This document shows, in pieces, positions 52,211 through 59,667 of a stretch of 64,000 bases of DNA. The stretch lies in assembly GCF_023264675.1 (NCBI RefSeq), contig NZ_JAHFVG010000021.1, positions 1-64,000 of the forward strand, given 5' to 3'. The position numbers and the translations under genes are program-made. Each line of letters begins with the position of its first letter. Position 1 is the stretch's first letter. The notes beneath the pieces are model-generated. The model searched no databases. It worked only from the letters and a program-made list of their open reading frames with translations, and had not been told where the DNA came from. The stretch comes from Rhodococcus sp. (in: high G+C Gram-positive bacteria). Lineage in GTDB: Bacteria > Actinomycetota > Actinomycetes > Mycobacteriales > Mycobacteriaceae.

Positions 52211-52930
52211 GTGCACGTATCGCGACGAGATCTGTTCAAGTACGCCGCTGTGGGATCTGCCGCCGCTATCGGCTTGGCAGCGGTCAGTTCGACGGTTGCG
52301 CAGGCCGATGGACTCGGTACCTTGGTCGACTACTCGGGTGGCGTGCCATCTCCCGAGTCGATTCGCGCTGCGGGCCACCTCGGCGCAGTCCGGTACGTGT
52401 CGGACCGTCGTCCCGGCGCCGAATGGATGCTCGGCAAGCCGATGAAGCGCGACGAGGCGGATGCACTCACCGAAGCAGGCCTGGAGGTGGTGTCCAACTA
52501 CCAGTTCGGCAAGGGTGACACCTCGGACTGGAAGGGTGGCTACACCGCCGGGGTCAAACACGCCAAGCGTGGTCTGGAGCTGCATCGCGCCGCCGGTGGA
52601 CCCGAGGATCGTCCGATTTACGCCTCCATCGACGACAACCCGACGGCCGTTCAGTTCGCGACCCTGATCGCCCCCTACATCCTGGGTTGGCAGTCGGTGG
52701 TCGGGCCGGAGAACACCGGCATCTATGCCAACTCGCCGACCATCGAATTGGCCAATGTGGCCGGTCTCGGTCAGTGGTTCTGGCAGCACAACTGGGGCAC
52801 CCCGAAGGGCTTCCGTCATCCCGCAGCTCATCTGCATCAGGTGCAGATCGACAAAGGAAAGATCGACGGAATCGCCGTCGACATCAATGTAATTCTCAAG
52901 CCGGATTACGGCCAATGGTCGCTCGGCTGA
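52211..52930 (+). CDS. Tat-exported DUF1906 glycoside-hydrolase-like protein (Rv2525c-like)
   Basis: 239 residues from GTG 52211, with GGGGA a few bases upstream (ATG 52196 is an alternative). SRRDLFKYAAVGSAAAIGL is a twin-arginine signal ending near AQADG. The domain begins LGTLVDYSGGVPSPESIRAAG and contains VRYVSDRRPGAEWMLGKPM, YQFGKGDTSDW and PIYASIDDNPT, the DUF1906 barrel, with catalytic-type acids at the D/E positions. It resembles Rv2525c, thought to act on the cell wall. The substrate is not established. Confidence 0.9.
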   Translation: MHVSRRDLFKYAAVGSAAAIGLAAVSSTVAQADGLGTLVDYSGGVPSPESIRAAGHLGAVRYVSDRRPGAEWMLGKPMKRDEADALTEAGLEVVSNYQFGKGDTSDWKGGYTAGVKHAKRGLELHRAAGGPEDRPIYASIDDNPTAVQFATLIAPYILGWQSVVGPENTGIYANSPTIELANVAGLGQWFWQHNWGTPKGFRHPAAHLHQVQIDKGKIDGIAVDINVILKPDYGQWSLG

Positions 52931-52970
52931 ATTGCCGGAATTCCCGGCACGAATTCATGAAGAGAGCGCA

Positions 52971-53045
52971 ATGAATTTCATCGATGTAATTTACGCAATT
53001 GCCGGTTGGTTCTATCAGATGTTTTCGGACTCTTTTACTTCCTGA
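52971..53045 (+). CDS. Very small ORF (24 residues) after the DUF1906 gene
   Basis: ATG 52971 to TGA 53045. The peptide reads MNFIDVIYAIAGWFYQMF and then SDSFTS: hydrophobic and aromatic with few charges, capable of an amphipathic or membrane helix. AGAGAG-type sequence precedes the ATG. It lies 40 bp after the DUF1906 stop, in an AT-richer patch, and overlaps the end of the convergent MFS gene by 31 bp. Small envelope peptides of Corynebacteriales without signal sequences are known, so it merits a check, but chance cannot be excluded. Confidence 0.4.
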   Translation: MNFIDVIYAIAGWFYQMFSDSFTS

Positions 53046-54211
53046 TGTCCGCGCGATTCGACGATCAGTAGAACGAGCGCAATTACGGCGAGCGCGGCGA
53101 CGGCGGCGGAGAACACCACGCCCGCGGTGACGAGGCCCCAGACATTCGCTGCTTCGCCCGCACCGATCACCGGAACCGAGATGGCGACGTACAGAACGAC
53201 GAAGAAGGTCGACGTCACCTCGGCTCGCCGGTCCGCCGGTAGTTCCGCGGTGACCGATGCCATTCCTTTGCTGAACGTGATCCCCTGACCGATGCCGCAG
53301 ACGATCGCGCTCGCGATCAGCAGCGGTAGCGAGGCGGCAAGCAGCGACGTGCACAGCAGTGCGACGCCGACCACGAGGACGACACACCCCGCGCGCATTG
53401 CGAAGGATGCATCCAGCCCGCGCAGTGCGATCTGAGCGGCGGCCGAGGACGCGAACATCACGAACACGACAGCCCCGCTGACCTCGTGGTTGTCGATGCC
53501 GAGAACCGAGCTCATGAAGCCGGGTGACACGGCCGTGAAGAGGCCGAGAACGGCGAAACCCGCGAACCCGCCGGTCGCGGCGCGAAGGAACGTTCCGCGG
53601 ATCGATGCCGGGAGCGAGAGCCGTTGAAGGTGCGGGCGTGCGCCCTTCGCGACGGCGACGGTTTCCGGTGCAAGCAGGACCACTACCGCGGCGACCACCA
53701 ACAGGGCGATGTCGACGGCGAAGGTCAGGTGCAGCGGTTGGGGGAGGTACTGCACGAGCAGGCCTGCCACCAGCGGGCCGAGGCCGAGACCGCCGATATT
53801 GGCGGCGGTGGCGATGGCCGGAGCCTGCGAGCGCCACTTGTCCGGGACCATCTCGACGAGGGTGACGGTGGCGGTGCCGACGAAGATTCCGGCCGACAGC
53901 CCCGAGAGAACTCGTCCGATCAGTAGCATCGTGAGCGAATCCGCGGCGATGAAGACCGCGGCACTCACGACCCCGAACGCGATGCCCGCCAACAGCATGG
54001 GCCGCCGACCCAGTGAGTCGGACCATCGTCCGAACGCCAAGAGGGCCGTCAGCACGCCGATTGCGTAGGCGGCATAGATGACGGTCACCACGAGAACCGA
54101 GAAACCGAACTCCGCTTGGTACAGCGAATACACGGGAGTGGGCATCGTGGTGCCCATCATGACAACCGCGAACGAATAGGTGATCGCGACGAATGCAAGA
54201 GGTCTGCTCAC
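53015..54211 (-). CDS. MFS transporter
   Basis: 398 residues from GTG 54211, twelve hydrophobic segments. MGTTMPTPVYSLYQAEFGFSVLVVTVIYAAYAIGVLTALLAFG begins the first half, and GRWSDSLGRRPMLL between helices 2 and 3 is the MFS signature. LVEMVPDKWRSQAPAIATAANIGGLGLGPLVAG is the helix 4-5 region of drug/proton antiporters. Cargo unknown; a drug-efflux-like role is the best guess. It ends inside the small ORF on the other strand. Confidence 0.9.
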   Translation of the reverse strand: MSRPLAFVAITYSFAVVMMGTTMPTPVYSLYQAEFGFSVLVVTVIYAAYAIGVLTALLAFGRWSDSLGRRPMLLAGIAFGVVSAAVFIAADSLTMLLIGRVLSGLSAGIFVGTATVTLVEMVPDKWRSQAPAIATAANIGGLGLGPLVAGLLVQYLPQPLHLTFAVDIALLVVAAVVVLLAPETVAVAKGARPHLQRLSLPASIRGTFLRAATGGFAGFAVLGLFTAVSPGFMSSVLGIDNHEVSGAVVFVMFASSAAAQIALRGLDASFAMRAGCVVLVVGVALLCTSLLAASLPLLIASAIVCGIGQGITFSKGMASVTAELPADRRAEVTSTFFVVLYVAISVPVIGAGEAANVWGLVTAGVVFSAAVAALAVIALVLLIVESRGHQEVKESENI

Positions 54212-54253
54212 GAGCAGACCTTACTCACACTCCGATCCGGCTGCAGCGCAGGA

Positions 54254-55093
54254 TCAGGGTACGTAGACGGTTCCGATGGTCGGCAGGAAGCCACACGTGC
54301 GAGCGGGCGCTGCCGGATCTTCCTTCGACTGCGTGGTGATCGATCCCGAGACGACGGCCAGAACCCGGCCGGGGCCGGTGTCGGCGATTGCCGAGATGGT
54401 GGCCGGGCCGTCCGGGTTGATGTTCGATGCCCCGGTCAGGTCGACGGCGCCGGTGCGGCGGTTGTCGAGGTTCAGCCAGGTGGCGGTCAGCGGAGCTTCC
54501 TGAACCGCGGCGATGGGTGACGTGCCGAGCGCGGTGAACACGAAGCCTGCCTGGCCCGCTGCGGGTCCGGGAGGCGGCAACGTTGCAGGCCCCGGAACGG
54601 CGAGTGCGGTGCCGACCGAATCCGCGCTGTCCGAGATGCATCCCTTGCCGATGGTCGGGTAGAGGAACTGAGCGATGACAGGGCCGTCGACGGGAGGCAA
54701 CTCGGGTCCGCCGCCGCCGGATCCGTCGAGGAACGTGATGACGGTTTCGAGAGTGGACTTGACCTGCTCCGGCAGTGCGGCGCTCTCGAGCAGTCCCCGT
54801 GCCTGAGCGAGGAGATCTGCCTGCGGGCCTGCGGCCACATCGGTCGGGCCTGCGGCGGCACCGAGGATTGCGGGAGCGAACGATGCAAGTGCTTGGATCT
54901 GTGCGAAATCGGGAAGCGGCTGATCCGGCGTCGGGAGGAAGAAGGGAGGTAGCTCCGGAGCCACGGGGGCCGGTGCCGGTTCTGCGGATGCGGCAGTCGG
55001 TACTGCGAGTGCGGCTGCTGCTGCGATGGCAGCAACGGTGACAACTTTGCGCGTTGCCCCGAAACCGGACCGCGTTACCCCTGAACGAAACAC
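54254..55093 (-). CDS. Secreted Ala/Pro-rich protein, paralogue of the 50466 gene
   Basis: 279 residues from GTG 55093, GGGGA upstream. Signal peptide with TVAAIAAAAALAVPTAASAEP. The mature protein has PPFFLPTPDQPLPDF, FLYPTIGKGCIS, and a C-terminus VLAVVSGSITTQSKEDPAAPARTCGFLPTIGTVYV, matching the paired cysteine framework of the gene at 50466-51287. It stands directly before pimE, the place of Rv1158c/Rv1157c in M. tuberculosis. Function unknown; probably a periplasmic or mycomembrane-facing protein. Confidence 0.8.
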   Translation of the reverse strand: MFRSGVTRSGFGATRKVVTVAAIAAAAALAVPTAASAEPAPAPVAPELPPFFLPTPDQPLPDFAQIQALASFAPAILGAAAGPTDVAAGPQADLLAQARGLLESAALPEQVKSTLETVITFLDGSGGGGPELPPVDGPVIAQFLYPTIGKGCISDSADSVGTALAVPGPATLPPPGPAAGQAGFVFTALGTSPIAAVQEAPLTATWLNLDNRRTGAVDLTGASNINPDGPATISAIADTGPGRVLAVVSGSITTQSKEDPAAPARTCGFLPTIGTVYVP

Positions 55094-55394
55094 TGATATT
55101 CCCCATCCTGATCGTCAAGCTCGCCGTGAGGCGGTTGCTGGCTCGAGGGGTCACTCTATGTACCCGGCTGTCCCTTGTACAGCCGATCCAGCCATTCACC
55201 GCGAACGTACATTAGCGCGTTACGCAAGTGAATAGTGTGGTTGGTGATGCAAATGTTATTTGTGAATCAGCAGCACTTACTGCCGAATATTCTGTGAGCA
55301 CGAGTTCGGGGCGTAGCCGTCAGCCCTATAGGCTCGGCGGTCGATCCGAAATCGAACACCGATTTCGGCGGAGTCGAACGGGAGCAGATCCAAC
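55094..55394. other. Divergent intergenic region before pimE
   Basis: 301 bp without a gene. It contains a perfect 7-bp inverted repeat CGGCTGT/ACAGCCG (55165-55185) with a 7-base loop, an AT-rich section around 55215-55300 (GCAAATGTTATTTGTGAATC), and TATAGG near 55340 as a possible -10 for pimE. Both promoters for the flanking genes must lie here. Confidence 0.45.
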
Positions 55395-56621
55395 GTGAAC
55401 CGCGTGGTTCGATATGCCCCCGTCCTGCTTGCTCTCTCGGTGATCGCGAGATTCGCCTGGGCTTTCGGCACGAAGAACGGCATGAATCTCGTCGACCTGC
55501 ACGTGTACGTCGACGGCTCCGCGGCATTGCTGAAGGGTGATCTCTACGGCTTCACCTACGCCGAGCAGACTCCGGACTTCCCGCTCCCGTTCACCTATCC
55601 GCCGTTCGCGGCCCTCGTCTTCTTTCCCCTTCACTATCTGCCGTTCACTCTGGTCGGAGTGTGCTGGCAGATCGCCACGATGGCGGCGTTGTTCGTGCTG
55701 ATCAGGCTCAGCCTGTGTCTCGTGGTGGGCGAGATCACGGCGCGTACCCCTCACTGGACGCGCATTGCGATGGCCTGGACGGCCTTGGCTCTGTGGACCG
55801 AGCCGGTGCGGACGACTCTCGACTACGGCCAGGTGAACGTCTTCCTCGCACTCGGCGCCGTGGTCGCCATCCGCAGCTCGCGGTGGTGGATCGCCGGAGG
55901 GCTCATCGGTGTCGTCGCAGGAATCAAACTGACCCCCGCCATCGCGGGTCTCTACTTTCTTGCCACCAAACGATGGAAGGCCGCTGTGTTCTCGGCGGTC
56001 GCGTTCGCTGCGACGGTGGCGGTCAGCTACCTCGTGCTCGGTCATCAGGCCGGGACCTACTTCACCACGCTGCTGGGCGACGCCGACCGAATCGGTCCTG
56101 TCGGATCGGTCTGGAATCAGTCTCTGCGCGGCGCCCTGAGCCGCATTGCAGGCCACGACGTCGAATCGGGTCCGGCTCTGATCGTCGGGGTCCTGATCTC
56201 GGCAGCCCTGGCGTTCGCCGCCTGGCGGGCACTGCGTCCCAACGATCGGCTCGGCATCCTGCTGGTCGTCCAACTCTTCGGACTTCTCGTCTCGCCGATC
56301 TCGTGGTCACACCACTGGGTCTGGGTGCTGCCGCTCGTGGTGTGGTTGCTGCACGGACCGGACGGTCGCCGACTCGGCACTCGTCTGGTTGCCGGCTACT
56401 GGCTGATCACCACCGTCGTGGGCGTTCCGTGGGTGCTCAGCTTCTTCCAGGATTCCATCTGGCTGGTGTCACGGCCCGGCGTGTTGGCCTGGTTGGGAGC
56501 CGTCGACGTTCTCGGCGTCGCGCTGGTCTACGGATGGATCGTCTACCTCGGCCGGGAGCGACTCAGTCGTCGGGCAGCAGAGCGTCGATCTCGTGAGCCA
56601 GATCCACGTCCTTCTTCGTGA
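55395..56621 (+). CDS. pimE: Polyprenol-phosphate-mannose-dependent mannosyltransferase, PimE-like (GT87)
   Basis: 408 residues from GTG 55395. A GT-C enzyme with about ten transmembrane helices; the first loop carries the catalytic-type Asp in NLVDLHVYVDGSAALLKG, followed by FPLPFTYPPFAAL. DUF2029/GT87 members add mannose to lipid-linked glycans; PimE (Rv1159) adds the fifth alpha-1,2-mannose of phosphatidylinositol mannosides. The neighbours (pterin dehydratase, MutT2, TypA, LpqW) support orthology. Its 3' end overlaps the convergent pterin dehydratase gene by 59 bp. Confidence 0.87.
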   Translation: MNRVVRYAPVLLALSVIARFAWAFGTKNGMNLVDLHVYVDGSAALLKGDLYGFTYAEQTPDFPLPFTYPPFAALVFFPLHYLPFTLVGVCWQIATMAALFVLIRLSLCLVVGEITARTPHWTRIAMAWTALALWTEPVRTTLDYGQVNVFLALGAVVAIRSSRWWIAGGLIGVVAGIKLTPAIAGLYFLATKRWKAAVFSAVAFAATVAVSYLVLGHQAGTYFTTLLGDADRIGPVGSVWNQSLRGALSRIAGHDVESGPALIVGVLISAALAFAAWRALRPNDRLGILLVVQLFGLLVSPISWSHHWVWVLPLVVWLLHGPDGRRLGTRLVAGYWLITTVVGVPWVLSFFQDSIWLVSRPGVLAWLGAVDVLGVALVYGWIVYLGRERLSRRAAERRSREPDPRPSS

Positions 56622-56853
56622 GCCCGCCGTCCGAATGGGTGGAGAGCGTGAACGTCAGCTTTCGCCAGCGGATGTCGATGTCGGGGTGATGGTTCGCAGC
56701 CTCGGCGGCTTCGGCCACTCGTGCGACGAACGCGATCGCCACCGGAAACGTCGGCAACTCGACGGTTCGGGTGATCGAGGACCCCGTCAGCGACCATTCG
56801 GGCAATCCGGTGAGAGCATCGTCGATGTCGGAATTGGAGAGAAGTTCACTCAT
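56563..56853 (-). CDS. phhB: 4a-hydroxytetrahydrobiopterin dehydratase
   Basis: 96 residues. The PCD active-site region ANHHPDIDIRWRKLTFTLSTHSDGGLT (about 53-78) includes both conserved histidines. It recycles 4a-hydroxy-pterin and may act in molybdopterin or aromatic hydroxylation chemistry. Antisense overlap with pimE over 59 bp. Divergent from mutT2, 28 bp between starts. The equivalent M. tuberculosis gene also lies between pimE and mutT2. Confidence 0.93.
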   Translation of the reverse strand: MSELLSNSDIDDALTGLPEWSLTGSSITRTVELPTFPVAIAFVARVAEAAEAANHHPDIDIRWRKLTFTLSTHSDGGLTKKDVDLAHEIDALLPDD

Positions 56854-56881
56854 GGAACCAGGATGGCACGGAGGAGGTGGC

Positions 56882-57283
56882 GTGAAACACAGTCGAGGTC
56901 AGGTTGTCGTCGCAGGCGCGCTCGTGCGAGACGGTCTTCTGCTTCTCGCCCAGCGCTCACGGCCGCCCGAACTGGCCGGTAGGTGGGAGCTCCCCGGAGG
57001 CAAAGTCGAAACCGGAGAGACTCCCGAGATCGCGCTGGTGCGTGAGCTGCGGGAAGAGCTGGGAATCGAGACGACCGTGGGGGAGGCGCTCGCCGGAGAC
57101 GTCGCCCTCGGATCAGGGCTGACGCTGCGCGCCTATCGAGTGGAGCTGATCGAGGGAACGCCTGTCGCGCTGGAGCATTCGGATCTTCGCTGGGTCGATG
57201 CGCGTGAGCTCACCGCGATGGATCTGGTGGATGCGGATCGCGAATGGCTTCCCGAACTGAGCGCGATGCTCAGGACGCTCTAG
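56882..57283 (+). CDS. mutT2: Nudix hydrolase, 8-oxo-dGTP diphosphatase type
   Basis: 133 residues from GTG 56882, with a strong GGAGGAGGT just upstream (ATG 56852 is an alternative). The Nudix box GGKVETGETPEIALVRELREELG is complete. VVVAGALVRDGLLLLAQRSRPPELAGRWELPGG is the classic MutT start. It cleanses oxidised or modified nucleotides; some family members prefer CTP or 5-methyl-dCTP, so the substrate is not fixed. The last 14 bp overlap the antisense small gene at 57270. Confidence 0.9.
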   Translation: MKHSRGQVVVAGALVRDGLLLLAQRSRPPELAGRWELPGGKVETGETPEIALVRELREELGIETTVGEALAGDVALGSGLTLRAYRVELIEGTPVALEHSDLRWVDARELTAMDLVDADREWLPELSAMLRTL

Positions 57284-57446
57284 CCTTCTCCAGGCCCTTC
57301 TTCAGGTCCTTGCCGTGCACGCCTGCGTTCTCCAGCTTCTTCATCCGCATGATGACGACCGGGCACTTGATACAGCGCGTCTTCTTGCGGCAGCACTTCT
57401 TCTTGGGCTTGAGGCTGGAGACGTTCTTGGCCTTGATCTTGCCCAT
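57270..57446 (-). CDS. Small Lys/Cys-rich protein (58 residues)
   Basis: 58 residues from ATG 57446, with GGAG nine bases upstream. It begins MGKIKAKNVSSLKPKKK, then CCRKKTRCIKCPVVIMRMKKLE, so it has four cysteines in a CC-x5-C-x2-C pattern and nearly 40% Lys/Arg. A zinc-binding, nucleic-acid- or ribosome-associated protein is plausible, and the position beside the translation GTPase TypA fits. I recall similar short proteins in actinobacteria but cannot name a family. Confidence 0.72.
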   Translation of the reverse strand: MGKIKAKNVSSLKPKKKCCRKKTRCIKCPVVIMRMKKLENAGVHGKDLKKGLEKARAS

Positions 57447-57529
57447 GTGAATGCTCCGGTTTTTCTCGAACTTCAGGTGAATTAAGAGCCAAGACTACTG
57501 CGTGGTGCAGGTCACCCCTCGGCAGCGGG

Positions 57530-57597
57530 TAAACTCGGTCAGTCGCGAGAACCTCGCGGTGCAGCGCGCTTCTCTAGCGACATAAGCCCGCTAGCGA
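57530..57597 (+). promoter_or_regulatory. Putative promoter and structured leader of typA
   Basis: TAAACT (57530-57535) is a plausible -10 about 100 bp before the GTG of typA, without a good -35. The leader then holds a perfect hairpin CGCGAG-AAC-CTCGCG (57544-57558) and, at 57574-57597, CTAGCGA twice with an internal TAGCG/CGCTA dyad. Such a long structured 5' region could regulate TypA, for instance in cold or stress. Confidence 0.4.
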
Positions 57598-57633
57598 ACA
57601 AGAGCCCGCATTCGACCCAGGAGAATTTTTCGC

Positions 57634-59571
57634 GTGAGCGCCCCAAGCAGTGCAGACAACATCGACAGCACCACAACGTTTCGCAACGTAGCCATCGTTG
57701 CACACGTCGACCACGGTAAGACGACGCTGGTCGACGCCATGTTGCGTCAATCCGGCGCGTTCGAGGAACGTGCCGAGGCCATCGACCGCGTCATGGACTC
57801 CGGTGACCTCGAAAAGGAAAAAGGCATCACCATCCTGGCCAAGAACACGGCCGTTCACCGACGCAACGCCGACGGCACCATGACCGTCATCAACGTCATC
57901 GACACCCCCGGCCACGCCGACTTCGGTGGTGAGGTCGAGCGCGGCCTGTCCATGGTCGACGGCGTCGTCCTCCTCGTCGACGCGTCCGAGGGCCCGCTGC
58001 CGCAGACACGCTTCGTGCTGCGCAAGGCACTCGCTGCGTCGCTGCCCGTCATCTTGGTCGTGAACAAGACCGACCGTCCCGACGCGCGCATCGAAGAGGT
58101 CGTCTCGGAGAGCCACGACCTGCTGCTCGACCTGGCATCGGATCTCGACGACGAGGCTTCCGAAGCCGCCGAGCTCGCACTCGACCTTCCTGTTCTCTAC
58201 GCCTCCGGCCGCGAGGGCAAGGCGTCGAAGGAGCAGCCGGAGAACGGCCACGCTCCCGACGCCGAGAACCTCGACGAGCTGTTCGAGGTCCTGCTGAACT
58301 ACGTCCCCGCGCCCAAGGGCAACGTCGACGCACCGCTGCAGGCGCACGTCACCAACCTCGACGCCTCGGCGTTCCTCGGCCGCCTCGCGCTGGTCCGCAT
58401 CCACAACGGCGAGCTGAGCAAGGGCCAGACCGTGTCCTGGATGCGTGAGGTCGACGGCGAGCCCGTCGTTCAGCGCGCCAAGATCACCGAGCTTCTCAAC
58501 ACCATCGGTGTCGAGCGCGTCCCCGGCGAGAAGGGTGTCGCCGGCGACATCGTGGCCGTCGCAGGCTTCCCGGACATCATGATCGGCGACACCCTCGCCG
58601 ACCTCGAGAACCCGGTCGCTCTGCCGCGCATCACCGTCGACGAGCCCGCCATCTCGGTCACCATCGGCACCAACACGAGCCCGCTCGTCGGACGCGTCAG
58701 CGGCCACAAGCTGACCTCGCGCATGGTCAAGAGCCGTCTCGACCAGGAGCTCATCGGTAACGTCTCGCTCAAGGTCCTCGACATCGGGCGTCCCGACGCC
58801 TGGGAGGTCCAGGGCCGTGGTGAGCTCGCGCTCGCCATCCTCGTCGAGCAGATGCGCCGCGAAGGCTTCGAGCTGACCGTCGGTAAGCCTCAGGTGGTCA
58901 CCCGTCAGGTCGACGGCAAGCTGCACGAGCCCTTCGAAGAGCTCACCATCGACACCCCGGAGGAGTTCCTCGGTGGCGTCACGCAGCTCCTCGCTGCTCG
59001 CAAGGGCAAGATGGTCCAGATGACGAACCACGGCGCAGGCTGGGTTCGTATGGAGTTCATCGTTCCGTCGCGCGGCCTCATCGGCTTCCGTACCGACTTC
59101 CTCACCGATACTCGCGGCACCGGCATCGCCAACGCCGTCTTCCACGGATACGCACCGTGGGCCGGCGAGATTCGTGCGCGCCACACCGGCTCGCTCGTCT
59201 CCGACCGCCAGGGAAGCGTCACGCCGTTCGCCATGATCCAGTTGGCGGACCGCGGAACGTTCTTCGTCGAGCCGGGTGTCGACACGTACGAGGGCATGGT
59301 CGTCGGAATCAACCCGCGTCAGGAAGACCTCGACATCAACGTCACTCGCGAGAAGAAGCTGACCAACATGCGTCAGTCCTCGGCAGACGTCATGGAGACC
59401 CTGGCCAAGCCGAAGAAGCTGGACCTGGAAATGGCCATGGAATTCTGTGCAGGTGACGAGTGCGTCGAGGTGACCCCCGAGGTCGTCCGCGTCCGCAAGG
59501 TGCACCTCGATTCCAACGAGCGCGCTCGTGAGCGTTCGCGCAGCAAGTCGCGCGACAAGGCTGCTCTGTAA
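57634..59571 (+). CDS. typA: Translational GTPase TypA/BipA
   Basis: 645 residues from GTG 57634, with CCAGGAGAATTTTT upstream. G1 AHVDHGKTTLVDAML, the effector segment with EKEKGITILAKNTAV, G3 DTPGHADFGGEVER and G4 NKTDRPDAR are complete. The elongation-factor-like domains and the BipA C-terminal domain (LIGFRTDFLTDTRGTG, HTGSLVSDRQGS) follow. It binds ribosomes and affects assembly and stress growth. Ends in a basic tail. The equivalent of Rv1165. Confidence 0.97.
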   Translation: MSAPSSADNIDSTTTFRNVAIVAHVDHGKTTLVDAMLRQSGAFEERAEAIDRVMDSGDLEKEKGITILAKNTAVHRRNADGTMTVINVIDTPGHADFGGEVERGLSMVDGVVLLVDASEGPLPQTRFVLRKALAASLPVILVVNKTDRPDARIEEVVSESHDLLLDLASDLDDEASEAAELALDLPVLYASGREGKASKEQPENGHAPDAENLDELFEVLLNYVPAPKGNVDAPLQAHVTNLDASAFLGRLALVRIHNGELSKGQTVSWMREVDGEPVVQRAKITELLNTIGVERVPGEKGVAGDIVAVAGFPDIMIGDTLADLENPVALPRITVDEPAISVTIGTNTSPLVGRVSGHKLTSRMVKSRLDQELIGNVSLKVLDIGRPDAWEVQGRGELALAILVEQMRREGFELTVGKPQVVTRQVDGKLHEPFEELTIDTPEEFLGGVTQLLAARKGKMVQMTNHGAGWVRMEFIVPSRGLIGFRTDFLTDTRGTGIANAVFHGYAPWAGEIRARHTGSLVSDRQGSVTPFAMIQLADRGTFFVEPGVDTYEGMVVGINPRQEDLDINVTREKKLTNMRQSSADVMETLAKPKKLDLEMAMEFCAGDECVEVTPEVVRVRKVHLDSNERARERSRSKSRDKAAL

Positions 59572-59600
59572 GCTGATCGGTTCGTAGGGCTGCGTTACAC

Positions 59601-59648
59601 ACCCGTGTGTGCGTGGTGGATCCCCGTATCCACCACGCACACACGGGT
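59601..59648 (+). terminator. Strong hairpin terminator after typA
   Basis: Perfect 20-bp arms, ACCCGTGTGTGCGTGGTGGA (59601-59620) and its complement (59629-59648), around loop TCCCCGTA, followed by only TTT. It lies 30 bp after the typA stop and 20 bp before the lpqW start, so it may also shape the lpqW leader. Confidence 0.85.
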
Positions 59649-59667
59649 TTCGACCAAGGAGTGGCAA

